Assembly: GCA_916610825.1 (NCBI GenBank)
Contig: OU744452.1
Span: forward strand, 12,132,110-12,196,109
Source: Haliclystus octoradiatus
Lineage: Eukaryota; Cnidaria; Staurozoa; Stauromedusae; Haliclystidae
DNA: 64,000 bases
Direction: 5' to 3'
This document shows positions 23,145 through 34,629 of the stretch, one piece after another; position 1 is the stretch's first letter; each line of letters opens with the position of its first letter. The notes beneath the pieces were generated by a model. The model saw nothing but the letters and a program-made list of their open reading frames with translations, had not been told where the DNA came from and made no database searches. The translations under genes and the position numbers were made by a program.

Positions 23145-23204
23145 GTTTCTGTTTAGTATAATTGTGATCTTGTGTATATGATGGATTTGTGATTGATTTA
23201 CTTT
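23145..23204 (+). repeat. Right copy of 60-bp target duplication
   Basis: Second copy of the sequence at 20749-20808, directly after the CA-rich tail of the younger LINE. Confidence 0.8.
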
Positions 23205-23545
23205 ATTTTAATGCTTCAGCTAAGTATAATATGAATGCTAGGACTGAGGCAATCTCCTTGTGGTACTCCTATCTTAGTTTTTATGGGTTGTCCAATGTTA
23301 TCATCTAATATCATTTTTATTATTGTGTCTTCAATTAAGATTTTCATCATGTGAAGTTCGTCATCATCTAATATTTCTTTCAGGGTATTTATAAGAGTTT
23401 TTCTTTTTAGGGTGTCAAATGTCTTTGACATGTCTAGCAATAATAATGTTATTCCATAATATTCTGTTGTAATAGCTTTCTCTGCTAATATTTTGAAGGC
23501 GAAAAAATGTTCTGTTGTACTACGACCCTGCTGGTACGCTGCAAC

Positions 23546-24708
23546 ATCGATGTTGTGAAAAAGCGATGTTGTGAAAAAGCTGGCAAAATGTTGGCTTTAT
23601 TTGGCCGGGGCTTTACAATTTTATCTGATATACTGCTAATTTATTTGATTATTGTTTCACAAAACAATGTTGTTGGTATTGCTTTTGTTGTGATTAAAAT
23701 GTATTAATTGTTTAGGTTCGCCATTTCATAAATTCCTTGAAATCGATGGGGTCCGGCTCAGACATCAGTATATTTCATTAACCAATCAGATTGCAAGAAC
23801 TAACTTGTTGGATGCTTGGGCAAACGACAACTCGACTTTATAGCGAAACATGACCTTTTTTGAAACGCTTAAATTGGACCTGAGTGTAGTAATATAAACT
23901 GTTCCCATCCTACATCTTATCAAATATGAAAAGTTAAAAGCAGCAAATAAATTAAAACGAGCGTTTGCTTTTTCAGTAGCCACGGTTCTGGCAGCTTTCA
24001 ACCATGAATTCTCTTTGTCCTTTCTATCCATACAGTAATAACATCCTTCCCCTTGACATGTATATATGTACTGTTTGCTGTACTGCTAAAAGCAATGCTT
24101 CCAATTGTCGTTTTTATCGCGGGTTGAGCCATTATACCACCTGAAGAATATCAACAAAACATGGAAGGAACTGTTCCAACCGCGCGGTTTGGCAGAGTAA
24201 TGACGTCACAGTGATGTCACGCCAAATAAGTCGTTTTTACCCGCATAACTTGTTGATGATTTTCAACTACATGCTCATTTCTTGATATTTTTCAAAAATA
24301 TTTTTGACACATTACTTTTAAGGGTACTTGAACCGATTAATGAGGAAAAATTGGCAATATAGTTTTGGTGAGAATCCCCTATTATAGAACTTTTAAAATG
24401 ATGCGTTACTCATTTAGAATTAAGGTACAATTAAGGTAATTAAGCTAAGGCCAAAAATGCAAAATTATGAACTACAGCCAATTACAAAACTAAATCTTGC
24501 AATTTTAACACGAAATGTTTAACTAATGCAATGTATTGCAAATCACAAGCTACATTACAATCATGTATACTATCATTAGATTCATTTTTGAATCCACATA
24601 TCCACAAATTAAAAGGATGGTATGTCCTTTGAAAAATTAAGTGCAGGTATGTACTAAAATTTGAAATAATAGAATCTAAATTATTTTTTGAAATCTATTT
24701 GAAGGTTT
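23546..24708. other. No gene recognised
   Basis: Contains a short tandem duplication of a GATGTTGTGAAAAAGC unit near 23550-23580 and nothing else that I can name. The minus-strand frame at 23786-24031 has no recognisable motif. Confidence 0.4.
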
Positions 24709-25356
24709 TGTAACAACCTCTACACAGGAGACTATGAGTTAAGATGGGGACGGACTGTAGAGATCCCGCAATCCTGAATAGCTGATTGGTATATTTGGTT
24801 GTGGTAATACTATAAATATACTATATATACCGTTTTACTATAACGATAATACAAATCGGAACGCACTCACCGAACTAACGAAGTATAAGAAACTCCGGAG
24901 TTGATTGATCAATGTCGAATACCATTGAAGAGACACACCAAATTCAGTAATGACACGTCTTTATATTTTCTCCAATGTATTTCATGAATATTCAGTAAAA
25001 TTGAATACAATGGACTAAAACTTGTAATAATGATAATATAATCTGATCAACTATATAACTGTGATCAATTTGACAACTCTAAACAACAACTGGTAAATAG
25101 TACATTTACATGAACCTTTATAGTATTTTCTAGGTTACATTGCAAAAAGTGGTGCAATATTAATTTTGATTACATGAACATTAATATTGCTGAATCATAC
25201 ACTAATTTGTTTCTCTAATTACTTTTACTTTATATTTAACTAATAACATAAGATTTATTCTAGTTTATGACGTTTATGATATGTAAAATGATTACGTCAT
25301 CTTGAAATGGAGGCTACTGGTAAATGTTCTATTGTAAGCGTATGTCGCCAACAACA
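24709..25356 (-). repeat. BEL-1 3' LTR
   Basis: Matches 35390-36037 at about 99 percent by eye. It would carry the promoter and polyadenylation signals. A purine-rich stretch, GGGGGA on the minus strand, sits just inside the element at 25357-25363 as candidate polypurine tract. Confidence 0.92.
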
Positions 25357-25381
25357 GTCCCCCGGTGAGTAGTTCACACAG

Positions 25382-26359
25382 TTAAGAGCCTTCCAAAAGG
25401 CACAGCTTGGCGACAGGACGTACCAATTCTGATGTTGCAGTCTTGATAGATGCTGATCTAACAAGGCCATCTTGACCAGGGTGCACATGAACAACTCTTC
25501 CCATCCTCCATTGGCCACGAGGGACATTGTCTTCGGACACCAGAACGAGATCGCCAATTTTGACATTGGGTTGTTTGACATACCAACGGGACCTAGGGTG
25601 GAGAATAGATAAATACTCACGCTGCCATCTGCGCCAGAACAGGTCGACCAAGGCTTGGGTTTGTCTCCACGTCTTTCTCAGTAGGATGTCGGATGCGGTG
25701 AACTTTCCAGGTGACAAGGCAGGTGATGATTTCATCAGCAAGTAGTGGTTGGGCGTCAATGGTTCCAAATCTTTGGGATCATCTGAACAGGGCATCAATG
25801 GGTGAGCGTTGAGAATTCCTTCGATTTCCACAATGAGAGTGTTGAACGTTTCTCGGTTGACCACTCTGTTGTTGAGAATCGCTTTGAGTGACTTTTTGAC
25901 TGATCTGATTATGCGCTCCCAGACTCCACCCATGTGGGGTGCAGCTGGAGTGTTGAAATGCCAAGCAGTGCTATCTTCTTGCAGATAGTTCGATATTGAG
26001 TGCTGGTTCCAATTGTTCAATGCTTGACGTATTTCTATTTCAGCACCTTTGAAGTTTGTACCGTTGTCTGAATATATATGTTTGGGATTTCCTCGTCTAG
26101 CCTTGAATCTTCGTAATGCATTTATGAAATGATCGGTATCTAACGATGTTGTAGTTTCCAAGTGAACGGCTTTAGTGCTGAAACAGGTGAATATGCATCC
26201 CCAATATTTGACGGTGCTTCGTTTGTATTTAACATCAAATGGACCAAAGTAATCAATACCAGTGTTGTCGAACGGTGTTGCCATGGCAACACGTGATGCT
26301 GGTAGAGGTGCCATTAACTGATGTAACATTTTGGCTTGGATCTTCCTGAAATAATACAT
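25382..26359 (-). CDS. BEL-1 integrase (core and C-terminal domains)
   Basis: 325-codon frame. It would insert the element's cDNA into host DNA in the nucleus. The DDE catalytic residues are visible: Asp in NTGIDYFGPFD, Asp in HIYSDNGTNFKG and Glu in GGVWERIIRSVKK. The C-terminal part (VKIGDLVLVSEDNVPRGQWR) is the strand-rich DNA-binding domain of BEL/Pao and related integrases. The N-terminal zinc finger lies in the preceding frame, separated by a frameshift at about 26350, so it is not fused in the present sequence. Confidence 0.9.
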   Translation of the reverse strand: MYYFRKIQAKMLHQLMAPLPASRVAMATPFDNTGIDYFGPFDVKYKRSTVKYWGCIFTCFSTKAVHLETTTSLDTDHFINALRRFKARRGNPKHIYSDNGTNFKGAEIEIRQALNNWNQHSISNYLQEDSTAWHFNTPAAPHMGGVWERIIRSVKKSLKAILNNRVVNRETFNTLIVEIEGILNAHPLMPCSDDPKDLEPLTPNHYLLMKSSPALSPGKFTASDILLRKTWRQTQALVDLFWRRWQREYLSILHPRSRWYVKQPNVKIGDLVLVSEDNVPRGQWRMGRVVHVHPGQDGLVRSASIKTATSELVRPVAKLCLLEGS

Positions 26360-28143
26360 TGGTGGGCAAACTTCTTGACAATACTTCTGATTTGAGGAAT
26401 CCAGAATAACTTTCGAATTTTCGCTATGATTTGGTTTATCCCGCCATGTGCAGTCTTTTGATGTGCGTCTTGGACAATCATCATTGTTAACGGATTGGAT
26501 GGTGACATGATGATAGGGTACATTGAACCATGACTTAGCTGAGAGTTTGATAATCGGCTACCAAGACGTAAGACTCCGTTGGTATCTGTGAACGGATATA
26601 ATGATAAGATAGGGCTTCTAGAAGATATACCTTTACCACTCTGTAGTGCTTCGATTTCTTTATGATACGACATTTGTTGAGCAATCTTCGCAATGCTGCT
26701 TTCTGCATTTGATAGATCTTTGATAGATGGATGACCATTGTAAGGTGCATCAGGGTTCTGGCAACGAGAAATAAAAGTAAAACATCGTGCTACAATACGT
26801 TTTAATTTATACCAACTGGAATATCTTTTCAGTAATTCCGTGACAATTCCAGGTTCTACATCGGTGTTAGCTGCTACTGTTGCGGTTTGCTTCAATTCTA
26901 GGTCTTCTTCGGCAATATTTGTAGGCGTTTCTTTTGGCCAGTTGTCTTCTGTGTGCCAAAGGAATTCAGGACCAATAATCCAAGGACAATTTTGTGTAAA
27001 CTCCATTGGTGAGGTTCCTCTTGATGCGACATCTGCAACATTGAGTCGGCCAGGACAGTGTCTCCATTGCTCTTTTGTAGTAACATCTAATATTTCGGTG
27101 ACACGGTTTGAGACAAATGTACTAAATCGTCGAGTATTGTTCCTTATGTATGCTAACGATGTCTTTGAATCACTCCATAGCACAATGTTGTTCCATTTTA
27201 GTTGCATTTCTTCTAGGATCTTCTTCAGTAATCTTGAGGCTAGAAGATATCCCTGTAATTCTAAACGAGGTATTGTTAAGACTTTCAAAGGTGCACAGCG
27301 AGATTTTGCTAATACAAAACTGCAATGAATCTCTGGGCCAGTTTCAAATCTAGCATAACACACAGAACCAAATCCTTTTTCAGAAGCATCACAAAATACA
27401 TGTAATTCTATGTTGTCCCAATAGTTGAGAGGGCGTGACCCTCCTAGGTAACGAGGGATTGATACTGACTCTAGGCTTTTTAGTTGTCCCTTCCAATTTT
27501 CCCATTCTTGTTCCTGATCAGTTGATAGGGAATCGTCCCAGCCGGCTTTTGAGGTCCATAATTGTTGCATGATAAGCTTGGGAACTAACATTAGATGAGA
27601 TAATATTCCATCGGGGTTAAATATTGTACTCACAACAGATAAGATACCTCTTTTTGTTGCTTTCTTGTCAAGATCGTTGACTTGGAATATGAATGTGTCG
27701 TGATTTACATCCCATTTAATACCAAGCGCTCTTTCGATGATATCTTCTCCCTTGTCTAGGTAGACCAATTTCGAGGATCTTTTACTCTCTGGTATGGTAG
27801 ACATGACGTCTTTATTGTTGCTAATCCATTTTGTTAACTTAAAGCCACCTTCGTTAAGCATCGATGATACATCTGTTGCCATTTTTGCTGCAGTTGATTT
27901 ATCTGGAACGGATAGTAGCAAATCATCCATATAGAAATTGTTCCTTACCACATCCGCAACAACTTTTCCATATTTTACTTCGTTGTCGGCTGCGGTCTTC
28001 ATGAGTGCTGTGATGGCTGCTGCGGGTGATGAAACTGCTCCAAATACATGCACATTCATCCAATAAGTTTTTGGCTCACTTGACATGTCTCCGTCAGGCC
28101 ACCATAGGAATCGCATTGCGTCTCTATCTTGAGGTGAGATGTT
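26314..28143 (-). CDS. BEL-1 RT (C-terminal), RNase H and integrase N-terminus
   Basis: 600-codon frame following the frameshift near 28145. It holds RLFLWWPDGDMSSEP-like RT sequence (RFLWWPDGD), the catalytic box NNFYMDDLLLS, the connection PNGILSHL-type region (FNPDGILSHLMLVPK), and RNase H with VFCDASEKGFGSVCYARF and LWSDSKTSLAYIRN. It then leads into the integrase HHCC finger (AHGGINQIIAKIRKLFWIP). The frame leaves the finger at its cysteines and ends at 26314. Acts in cytoplasmic particles as part of the pol polyprotein. Confidence 0.88.
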   Translation of the reverse strand, partial: NISPQDRDAMRFLWWPDGDMSSEPKTYWMNVHVFGAVSSPAAAITALMKTAADNEVKYGKVVADVVRNNFYMDDLLLSVPDKSTAAKMATDVSSMLNEGGFKLTKWISNNKDVMSTIPESKRSSKLVYLDKGEDIIERALGIKWDVNHDTFIFQVNDLDKKATKRGILSVVSTIFNPDGILSHLMLVPKLIMQQLWTSKAGWDDSLSTDQEQEWENWKGQLKSLESVSIPRYLGGSRPLNYWDNIELHVFCDASEKGFGSVCYARFETGPEIHCSFVLAKSRCAPLKVLTIPRLELQGYLLASRLLKKILEEMQLKWNNIVLWSDSKTSLAYIRNNTRRFSTFVSNRVTEILDVTTKEQWRHCPGRLNVADVASRGTSPMEFTQNCPWIIGPEFLWHTEDNWPKETPTNIAEEDLELKQTATVAANTDVEPGIVTELLKRYSSWYKLKRIVARCFTFISRCQNPDAPYNGHPSIKDLSNAESSIAKIAQQMSYHKEIEALQSGKGISSRSPILSLYPFTDTNGVLRLGSRLSNSQLSHGSMYPIIMSPSNPLTMMIVQDAHQKTAHGGINQIIAKIRKLFWIPQIRSIVKKFAHQCIISGRSKPKCYIS

Positions 28144-30112
28144 GACTGCAGAAACATCTTGGTGATATCAGCAATTAATGCAATTCTGTCTTGTCTAAAT
28201 CGAAGAATGCATCCTAACAAATCATTAAGGTAATCTGGACCTGAAAGTAGTTCATCGTTCAAAGAGGTACCAGAATATGTAGCTGCTGCGTCAAACACGA
28301 CCCTTAGTTTACCCGGTTTATTAGGGTTACTTACGCCATGATGAGGTAAATACCATGTCTTTCCTTTCATACCGATGTCATTTACAAATGAGGCGTGACC
28401 AGATTCTATGTAGTCTTGCATCGCAGTTGTATATAAACCTTTAACTAATACATCTTTTTCTAACTTTCTTTGTACACTTTGCAGCCGCTTGATTGCCATT
28501 ATTTTGTTATTTGGTAAATTTGGCTTATCTTCTTTCCATGGCAAACCTATCTGATAATGTCCGTTAATTAATACCGATTCGTCTAAAACCTTTTTTGCAA
28601 ATAAATCCTGCTGTGAAAATGGTTTCTTAAAGTAATTTGTACATCCAAATGATTCAGTAGTCCATAGCTTTTGTAATTGACTATCTATAGATTGTTCGTT
28701 TATCTCCATAATATAATTAACAGCTTTCGGGGTCTTATCATAATTGTCCGATCCCCCCAAAAGGCTCCATCCCAGTTGGGTCTCAATTGCAACTGGTTCC
28801 CCAGGCTTCCCTTCCACGCAATTGTTCCAAATAATAATGTTAGCTGCGTTAGCACCAATTAACAGTTCAATTTGCTTACCAGCAATTGGTTTACTCAATG
28901 TAATACCCTTTAAATGTTCCATTTTAGTAACTTGGCTATTAGAGGGGGCTTTGAATGGCAACTTAAAGTTCTTTAACACATATGCTTGAGGAATAATAAC
29001 CTTGTTTTCTAGTTCTATCCCTTTAATTGTTAATTCGTTGATTAGCATTGTCTCGTTTGTTGTGTTTATGCTAGATACCGTTGTCAGGCCTATTTCTGTC
29101 TTCGGACCTTTTAGCCCAATGGAATTTGCTACCTGATTTGAAAGTAAGGAAATTTGGCTCCCCGTATCTAGCAGTGCGTTTGCTGTTACGCTGCCTTTTG
29201 GGCCAAATGTCTCTACGGCAACAACTTGTAGATAGGTCCCTTTTGTGCCTGACGTATTTGAAATTACACATTTTTCATTATTTATATTCACAGATGCTGA
29301 GACAGGGCTTTCTAATTTTTCTTTGTGTAAAATTGTATGATGCCTTTGTTTACATGTCTGACAAGTATGTTTTGATTGATAGTTTGAAACGAAATGACCA
29401 TGACGTAAACAATTGAAACACCCTTTTGCTTTGGCAGCTTTTTCTCGTCGCTCATCAGAGTTTTCCGGAATGGCTTTACATTGCCAGCTTAAATGATTTT
29501 CGTCGCAAAATATACATTTGATATCTTTCGCTGAAGCTGCATAAACTCTACTATTGAATTTTGGTTTGTGTGATTCCGCTTTTGAGTTGTGAGACCCAAT
29601 GTCTCCCCAAACTGCATCGTTTGCAGCAAGTGATTCGTGCTTGAGGAATTCTACTAAAGACTTTAAATCTGGCACTTTTTGATCTGTTCTAATTCTGGCT
29701 ACTCGTTGTTTCCAGCGATCTTGTAGTTTGTGTGGTAATCGACACATTATTGTTTTTAATGTTGGAGAAGAATTGACATCATCAAAATGGTTGATACGCT
29801 TTAATGCTGACCAACATGCGAACACTTCATGGTAAAATGACCTTAATTTTATTGGATCTTTTAGTGAAATCTGAGGGCCAATTGTTATTCTATCAATGTA
29901 TGCCCTGCTTACGGTGATTTTATTTCCGAACAATTTTTTCAATGTTTTAAGGCTTTCACGGTAGCCGTCTTCATCTGTCGGTAAACCTTCTACAGATAAT
30001 TTTGCTTCTCCGGATAAATGGCTTTGTAAATGTGCCATTTTTGCACAGGCTGTTAGAGATGGACGATCATGCGCTTGATATTTAAAGCTTGACATCAAAC
30101 TGTGATATTGCA
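28056..30112 (-). CDS. BEL-1 gag (C-terminal), protease and RT (N-terminal)
   Basis: Long frame on the minus strand starting at the right-hand flank of the nested insertion. The gag domain (HLSGEAKLSVEGLPTDED) is followed by two zinc-binding stretches. In the second, CFNCLRHGHFVSNY, the final cysteine of the C-x2-C-x4-H-x4-C knuckle is Tyr. The aspartic protease motif is ALLDTGSQISLL. RT begins with WYLPHHGV and RVVFDAAATYSGTSLNDEL and reaches ALIADITKMFLQ. There a single-base frameshift moves the correct frame to the next open stretch. Confidence 0.88.
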
Positions 30113-30741
30113 GGTAAACGGAAAATTCAACTCGCGTCAGCTCTATTTAGTATCCAGTCTACTTTTTCAATGCCATCGACGCGGCTGCGTTTTCTGCGTA
30201 AAGCTACTTGGCGTTTTAGTTGACGTTCATAACTTCATATTGAGCTTTTAATGATGGCGATGGCGGTTTAAACTTTGCAGTTTCCAGATTTTGTAAGAGT
30301 GAAATTGTTGGAAACACAATGTAAAATTGTTTGAAATGATGGAATCAGTACAGCTTTATATGCAACAAAGTATTTATTTTTATGAAGAAGATATATTTAA
30401 CTGAGATGAGATGGATAAGTGAAAATATTCAAGTGAGTTTGTCTGAATTCGAACTGACACGAGTTGACATGTGAGCCTAGCGCGAGTTGAGATTCTTTTC
30501 TTCGTTATTGGCGTTGATTTCTTCATATTCTAATTCCCCATTTTGCCTCAATAGCAAAATAAGCAATACCTTTGAGTCAGTTAGTTAGTTAATTTGTATG
30601 TGGGTAATATTGCGAAGATGTTTGTGCGATTTTATGGTCGCACACATCACTTCACACAACAAGCATAGGCCTATTATAATTTTCTAAGGGTTAAGCGAAA
30701 TTCACAAGCTTTGTTAAGAAAAAATCATCGTAAGAACATGA

Positions 30742-30900
30742 TACATCATCATTTATCCAGAGCCTTCAAGTTTGAATTAATTATTTTTCCAAAGAGCAGA
30801 GACATTTGAGCTTAAGATCAATTTTGCTTCTTAAAAAGTCATTACTCTCGGAAACTACGTAAATATAATAGTAAAACCAATTTAAAATAACACAGTATCA
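30742..30900 (-). repeat. LINE 3' UTR scrap inside the Mutator-like element
   Basis: CATCATCATTTATCCAGAGC followed by CTTCAAGTTT and a C-rich-poor stretch resembles the 3' end of the minus-strand LINE at 19986-20130 (TCATCATCATTTATTCAGAA and CCTTTAAGTT). Only the UTR end is present. Confidence 0.5.
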
Positions 30901-30949
30901 CACGTTTAAGGGCCATCCATGAAGTACTCAGAGAGTCAGAGTCAGACTG

Positions 30950-30988
30950 GGCCCTCCCTGTATTCAGCAGTACACTTTCAAATAACCC
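30950..30988 (+). repeat. 39-bp direct repeat, first copy
   Basis: Starts GGCCCTCCCTGTATTCAGCA. Its second copy at 32307-32345 differs at four or so positions. Function unknown. Confidence 0.6.
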
Positions 30989-32306
30989 ACCTACCTTTCA
31001 TGTACGCCAGGCTACTTGCAAAGATTCCCCCTCTTCTCCCTAGTCTCTGCTTTTGTTGTTGTGGTTTGAGCAAGCAAGGCAACAGTTTCTTTGAAATTGC
31101 TGATTAAAATTGATTGAGATAGATTGTAGAGCTTTTGTTACTCTTAGTGTGCCTCCAGTGCCAAACCTTTTCAGGGACGATTTAAAGATACATCTGTAGG
31201 CCTACTGTGATGATTGGTACCCCTCCACCTTGTACCCGCAACTGTACGCTTGTGATGTAATTTCCGAAATCTCCAATAACGAAATCTCACCAGCAATCAT
31301 CTGCAAATTATTAGTGAAACGTTAGTATTCTGTTGCCCAAAACATTTCCAGGGGACACTCTTTCTTCTCAGGGGTGCAATCACCCTTCTTTGCAATCTGG
31401 TTTATTGATGACCGCTTGTTATTTCACATTGAATTTACATCCTACACTATTTACATCCAAAAGCGGATAAAAATTGATATTTTTTATGATTCATAAGCCA
31501 AACCCCAGCAGAAAATTCACATTTCTTATTTATAAGAGCAATTACCGGAAGGCTATGATATTTCACATAAAACTAAATGCAAGAAGTAGGCCTAATTAAT
31601 CATTTATGCTTTTAAATACACCCTCAAAACGTTTAAACTTGACTCCTGCAACCTATTGTTTCCCACTACATGAGATCAGACTTTTCATTAGATATTGAAC
31701 AACATCATATTTTGGTTGTAATCATACTTCAAGTTCTTTCAAAAGTTCTGACGGAATTTATAGAGAGAGCGCTGGATTTTTTCATGAAATGTATCGTTAA
31801 GTTTTATTATAGACTTTCCTTCCATGCCAGTTGTTGCTGTTGCCCATTTTTTTTGGTTTAAAGGATTTTTCTTTGCAAAAGTAAGTCTTGAAAGCCATTA
31901 TCAGATTGGTATCAATCTTGCAGCATCTTTTAGCATGCATTAAAAATGTTGTCATTGAGGCGACCATCATCCATTTCAATTAGATATCAAAAAAGACATA
32001 ACTAAGTTAATGATCTGTACATTCTACACATCACACGTCACACATGCCACAAGAAACATAACAGACCAAATAGTTACTCCTGTGAGAGATTGTTACAAAT
32101 TCAACTTGATAATGTAGTACCTTCCTTTCATGCATCGATAATACATGTATGCGATTCATGTTGAATTGATTTCTGATACCTGTAATGCAGTTGAGCAAAT
32201 TTACACCTCGCTGGAAAGCTTCAGATTCAGGTCTTCACATCTGCAAATGACAATTGATTGTTTCATTGTTAACATAGTGTTATATTCAAGCTTTCTGGCA
32301 AAATTT

Positions 32307-32345
32307 GGCCCTCCCTGTAAGCAGCAGTACATTTTCAAATGACCC
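32307..32345 (+). repeat. 39-bp direct repeat, second copy
   Basis: Starts GGCCCTCCCTGTAAGCAGCA. See first copy at 30950-30988. Confidence 0.6.
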
Positions 32346-34065
32346 CTGGAGGCTATCTGTTGTTTCTACTTATTCTATTTATCCACTCTCGACATCCTTG
32401 TTGGGACAATTTTTTATGTAAATTATTCTTGGTTAGTGTGGATAGATCAATGTTGCAAATTTTCGAATTTCTGGAGAAGTCAACTGCGTAGCCTCCAGAT
32501 GTCGCTATGGTGTATTCTAGATTATTATGTGTGTCATTAGTTGGGTCTGTTCTAAGTTTATGATATACAACTATTGATTATAAAATTATTGACTGTATAA
32601 TATTTGCTGCTTATATTTGATCATTATTAAATGGAGTGTGTCATGTTTCAAATGCATCACTTGCTAGAGTTTTCAAAGTTACAATTCTTTGTTGCTCTTC
32701 AGAAAATTGACATCATTCTTAGATTGTGTTGTTGTTTTGTTTCCCAATTTTTTCAGGGGCCGTTTGCCCGTTTCAGGATTTTTTCATGGGCTGTTCTCAT
32801 AAAAAATTCCCCAAGTCCCGTTAATTGAGAGGCCATTCCATTATTTCCACTTTTAAAAGAATGACGAAAGTGTTCCTTTAGCTCAATATATTGATTAACT
32901 AGCTGTTTATGGATTCCATGGTAGCAGGAATTACCATTACAAGTATGTTATTAGAATAAATCTTATGAAAGGTTCTTGACATTTCCTGTTTAAACAACAC
33001 ACTTTTAAAGGATAATTCAATGAGTACATCAAGTCACATGGTACATGGGTACAGCATTATCATGGCTGCAATAGACAGGTGGTTGCTGTACAGAGGTGGC
33101 AAAATTGGGAAAATACAAAAACTTTTTGAGATTCATCCCTTGCAAGTAGTCTTCTTACTACTGTATTTCATATTTAATTTGTATGCTGCAGAGATGGATC
33201 TGTGTATGACTGACTGCTTACTTTGCAAACTTTTGGTTTGGGCTGTGATTTCCCATGCTGGCAGACATACACCTTCCGATTCAAAGCTATATACGGTACG
33301 TCATTGTTCTACATAATATGAATTTTCACATCAGATAGTTCTGAGATGTAAGAAATTCCTTAATTGAGATGATTTCTCACAAGTAACAAGACATTCCCAA
33401 AGTAGTTGTGTTGTTTGCATTTTTACAGTTGTTTAATTGTCATACCTGTTTTTCCAAAACCCTTCTAGCAGTATTCCACACTACAAAAGTTGTTGTTGTT
33501 GCCAAGCTGAAATGCCTGATAAAGTTTTCAGCTGCATCTAGGTCTATCGCTGTCCCGCTTGACTTGGTATCTTGTCTTGAAGACAGAGATTCCCATGCTG
33601 CTTGAGGTTTAATGCTGGTTTGTTCTATTTGACCAGATTCTATTATGATGGGATTACGTTCCAGTTACAGAGTACTGACTTCATCTTCTTCCAATTTTTC
33701 AACTGATGCTATTACTGGATTGATCCATTTCAAATTATTAATCAAAATTCGTGATCCATGTGAAAACGAACAATAAAGGGATTGATCTCTTTGATCTGAC
33801 GACACGTGTGATTTGAATCATATTTCCCGCCAAAAAACATAGATTTCTATGCGTGGGACGTTTGATCTATGGTTTGATTTAAAAGTCAAGACTTTGATTG
33901 AGAACGGAAGAAACAATTCAATTTTTTCATAATTTACGTTATATGTGAAGATATTATTACGGTTATTATTATTACTGAACAGTAAAGGAACATCATCTAA
34001 ACTTTTCGCGAATTTTTTTGAGGATTTTTGTTCTGCAATTCTTCGGCATGTTTATTCAAAATGAC

Positions 34066-34359
34066 TCAACTCGTGTCAGCCTTAATTCAACTTGTATCAG
34101 CTTCATAAAAACATATCAAAATAACAGCCAATTTCATCGCTCTGGATGCTTTCTTATAGGGCATAAATGATCCAAACTGATATAAAATGATGCTGTAAGA
34201 CTTTGATGGGTTTTCTTGGTATATCGTAAGCATAAACAACAAACTACTTCTGTTCTTTTTTATATTTCTATACTATCAACTCGTGTCAGCCTCAATTCAA
34301 CTTGTATCAGCTTCATAAAAACATTTCAACATAACAGCTAACATCATCGCTCTGGATGC
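34066..34359 (+). repeat. Two 84-bp sub-terminal direct repeats (210-bp period)
   Basis: 34066-34149 and 34276-34359 both start TCAACTCGTGTCAGCC and contain CAACTTGTATCAGCTTCATA and ATCGCTCTGGATGC. The word CAACTCGTGTCAGC resembles CAACTCGCGTCAGC inside the terminal inverted repeat, and the left side has an inverted match at about 30455 (GACACGAGTTGACA). This looks like a reused protein-binding word. Confidence 0.7.
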
Positions 34360-34629
34360 ATACATTATTGCGCTTGCCTCGCAAAATATGTTATCCTACA
34401 TATTCCCCTTATAATTTTGATGAGCAATGAAGTCAAGGCAATCGTGAAAGCTTATATGTTGCAGCACGCTTGCAGTTACTAAACTACGAGACAAACGCCA
34501 TTACTGAATGCGATTAAGTTGACGATAGACGCAAAAGCAACATTACGTGGAAACGTAACCGCGCTCGTACTATTGAAAAAGTAGACTGGATACTAAATAG
34601 AGCTGACGCGAGTTGAATTTTCCGTTTAC

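Larger units (their letters stand above)
20216..23545 (-). pseudogene. Older minus-strand LINE RT, split by two insertions
   Basis: Read on the minus strand, RT sequence runs from about 23545 (YQQGRSTTEHFFAFKIL, then LDMSKTFDTLKRKTLINTL and GVPQGDCLSP) to 23145. It resumes at 20808 with LLIDQQYANNISWTASNKRD, where the catalytic YADD has become YANN, and runs on to 20577. It resumes again at 20339 with CKYLGSMLNTEEDVNRRK. The gaps are a younger LINE (20809-23144) and a palindromic MITE (20352-20576). The clade was not settled, but motif order is that of a non-LTR RT. Confidence 0.75.
30113..34629. mobile_element. Mutator-like non-autonomous element (4.5 kb) inside BEL-1 gag
   Basis: Termini of 59 identical inverted bases begin GGTAAACGGAAAATTCAACT, followed by another 40 or so weakly matching bases. 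Flanking 9-bp duplication: GATATTGCA (30104-30112) and GATAGTGCA (34630-34638), one mismatch. Removing the insert with one copy of the duplication leaves the gag frame open across the junction, which confirms the boundaries. The interior has no transposase and no frame over 100 codons. It contains a LINE 3'-end scrap, an 84-bp direct repeat near the right end and a 39-bp direct repeat. Confidence 0.85.

Noticed and set aside
33020..33316. 98-codon frame in the 4.5-kb insertion as a transposase or membrane protein
   Set aside because: It has hydrophobic stretches but no transposase residues, no DNA-binding motif and no partner exons.
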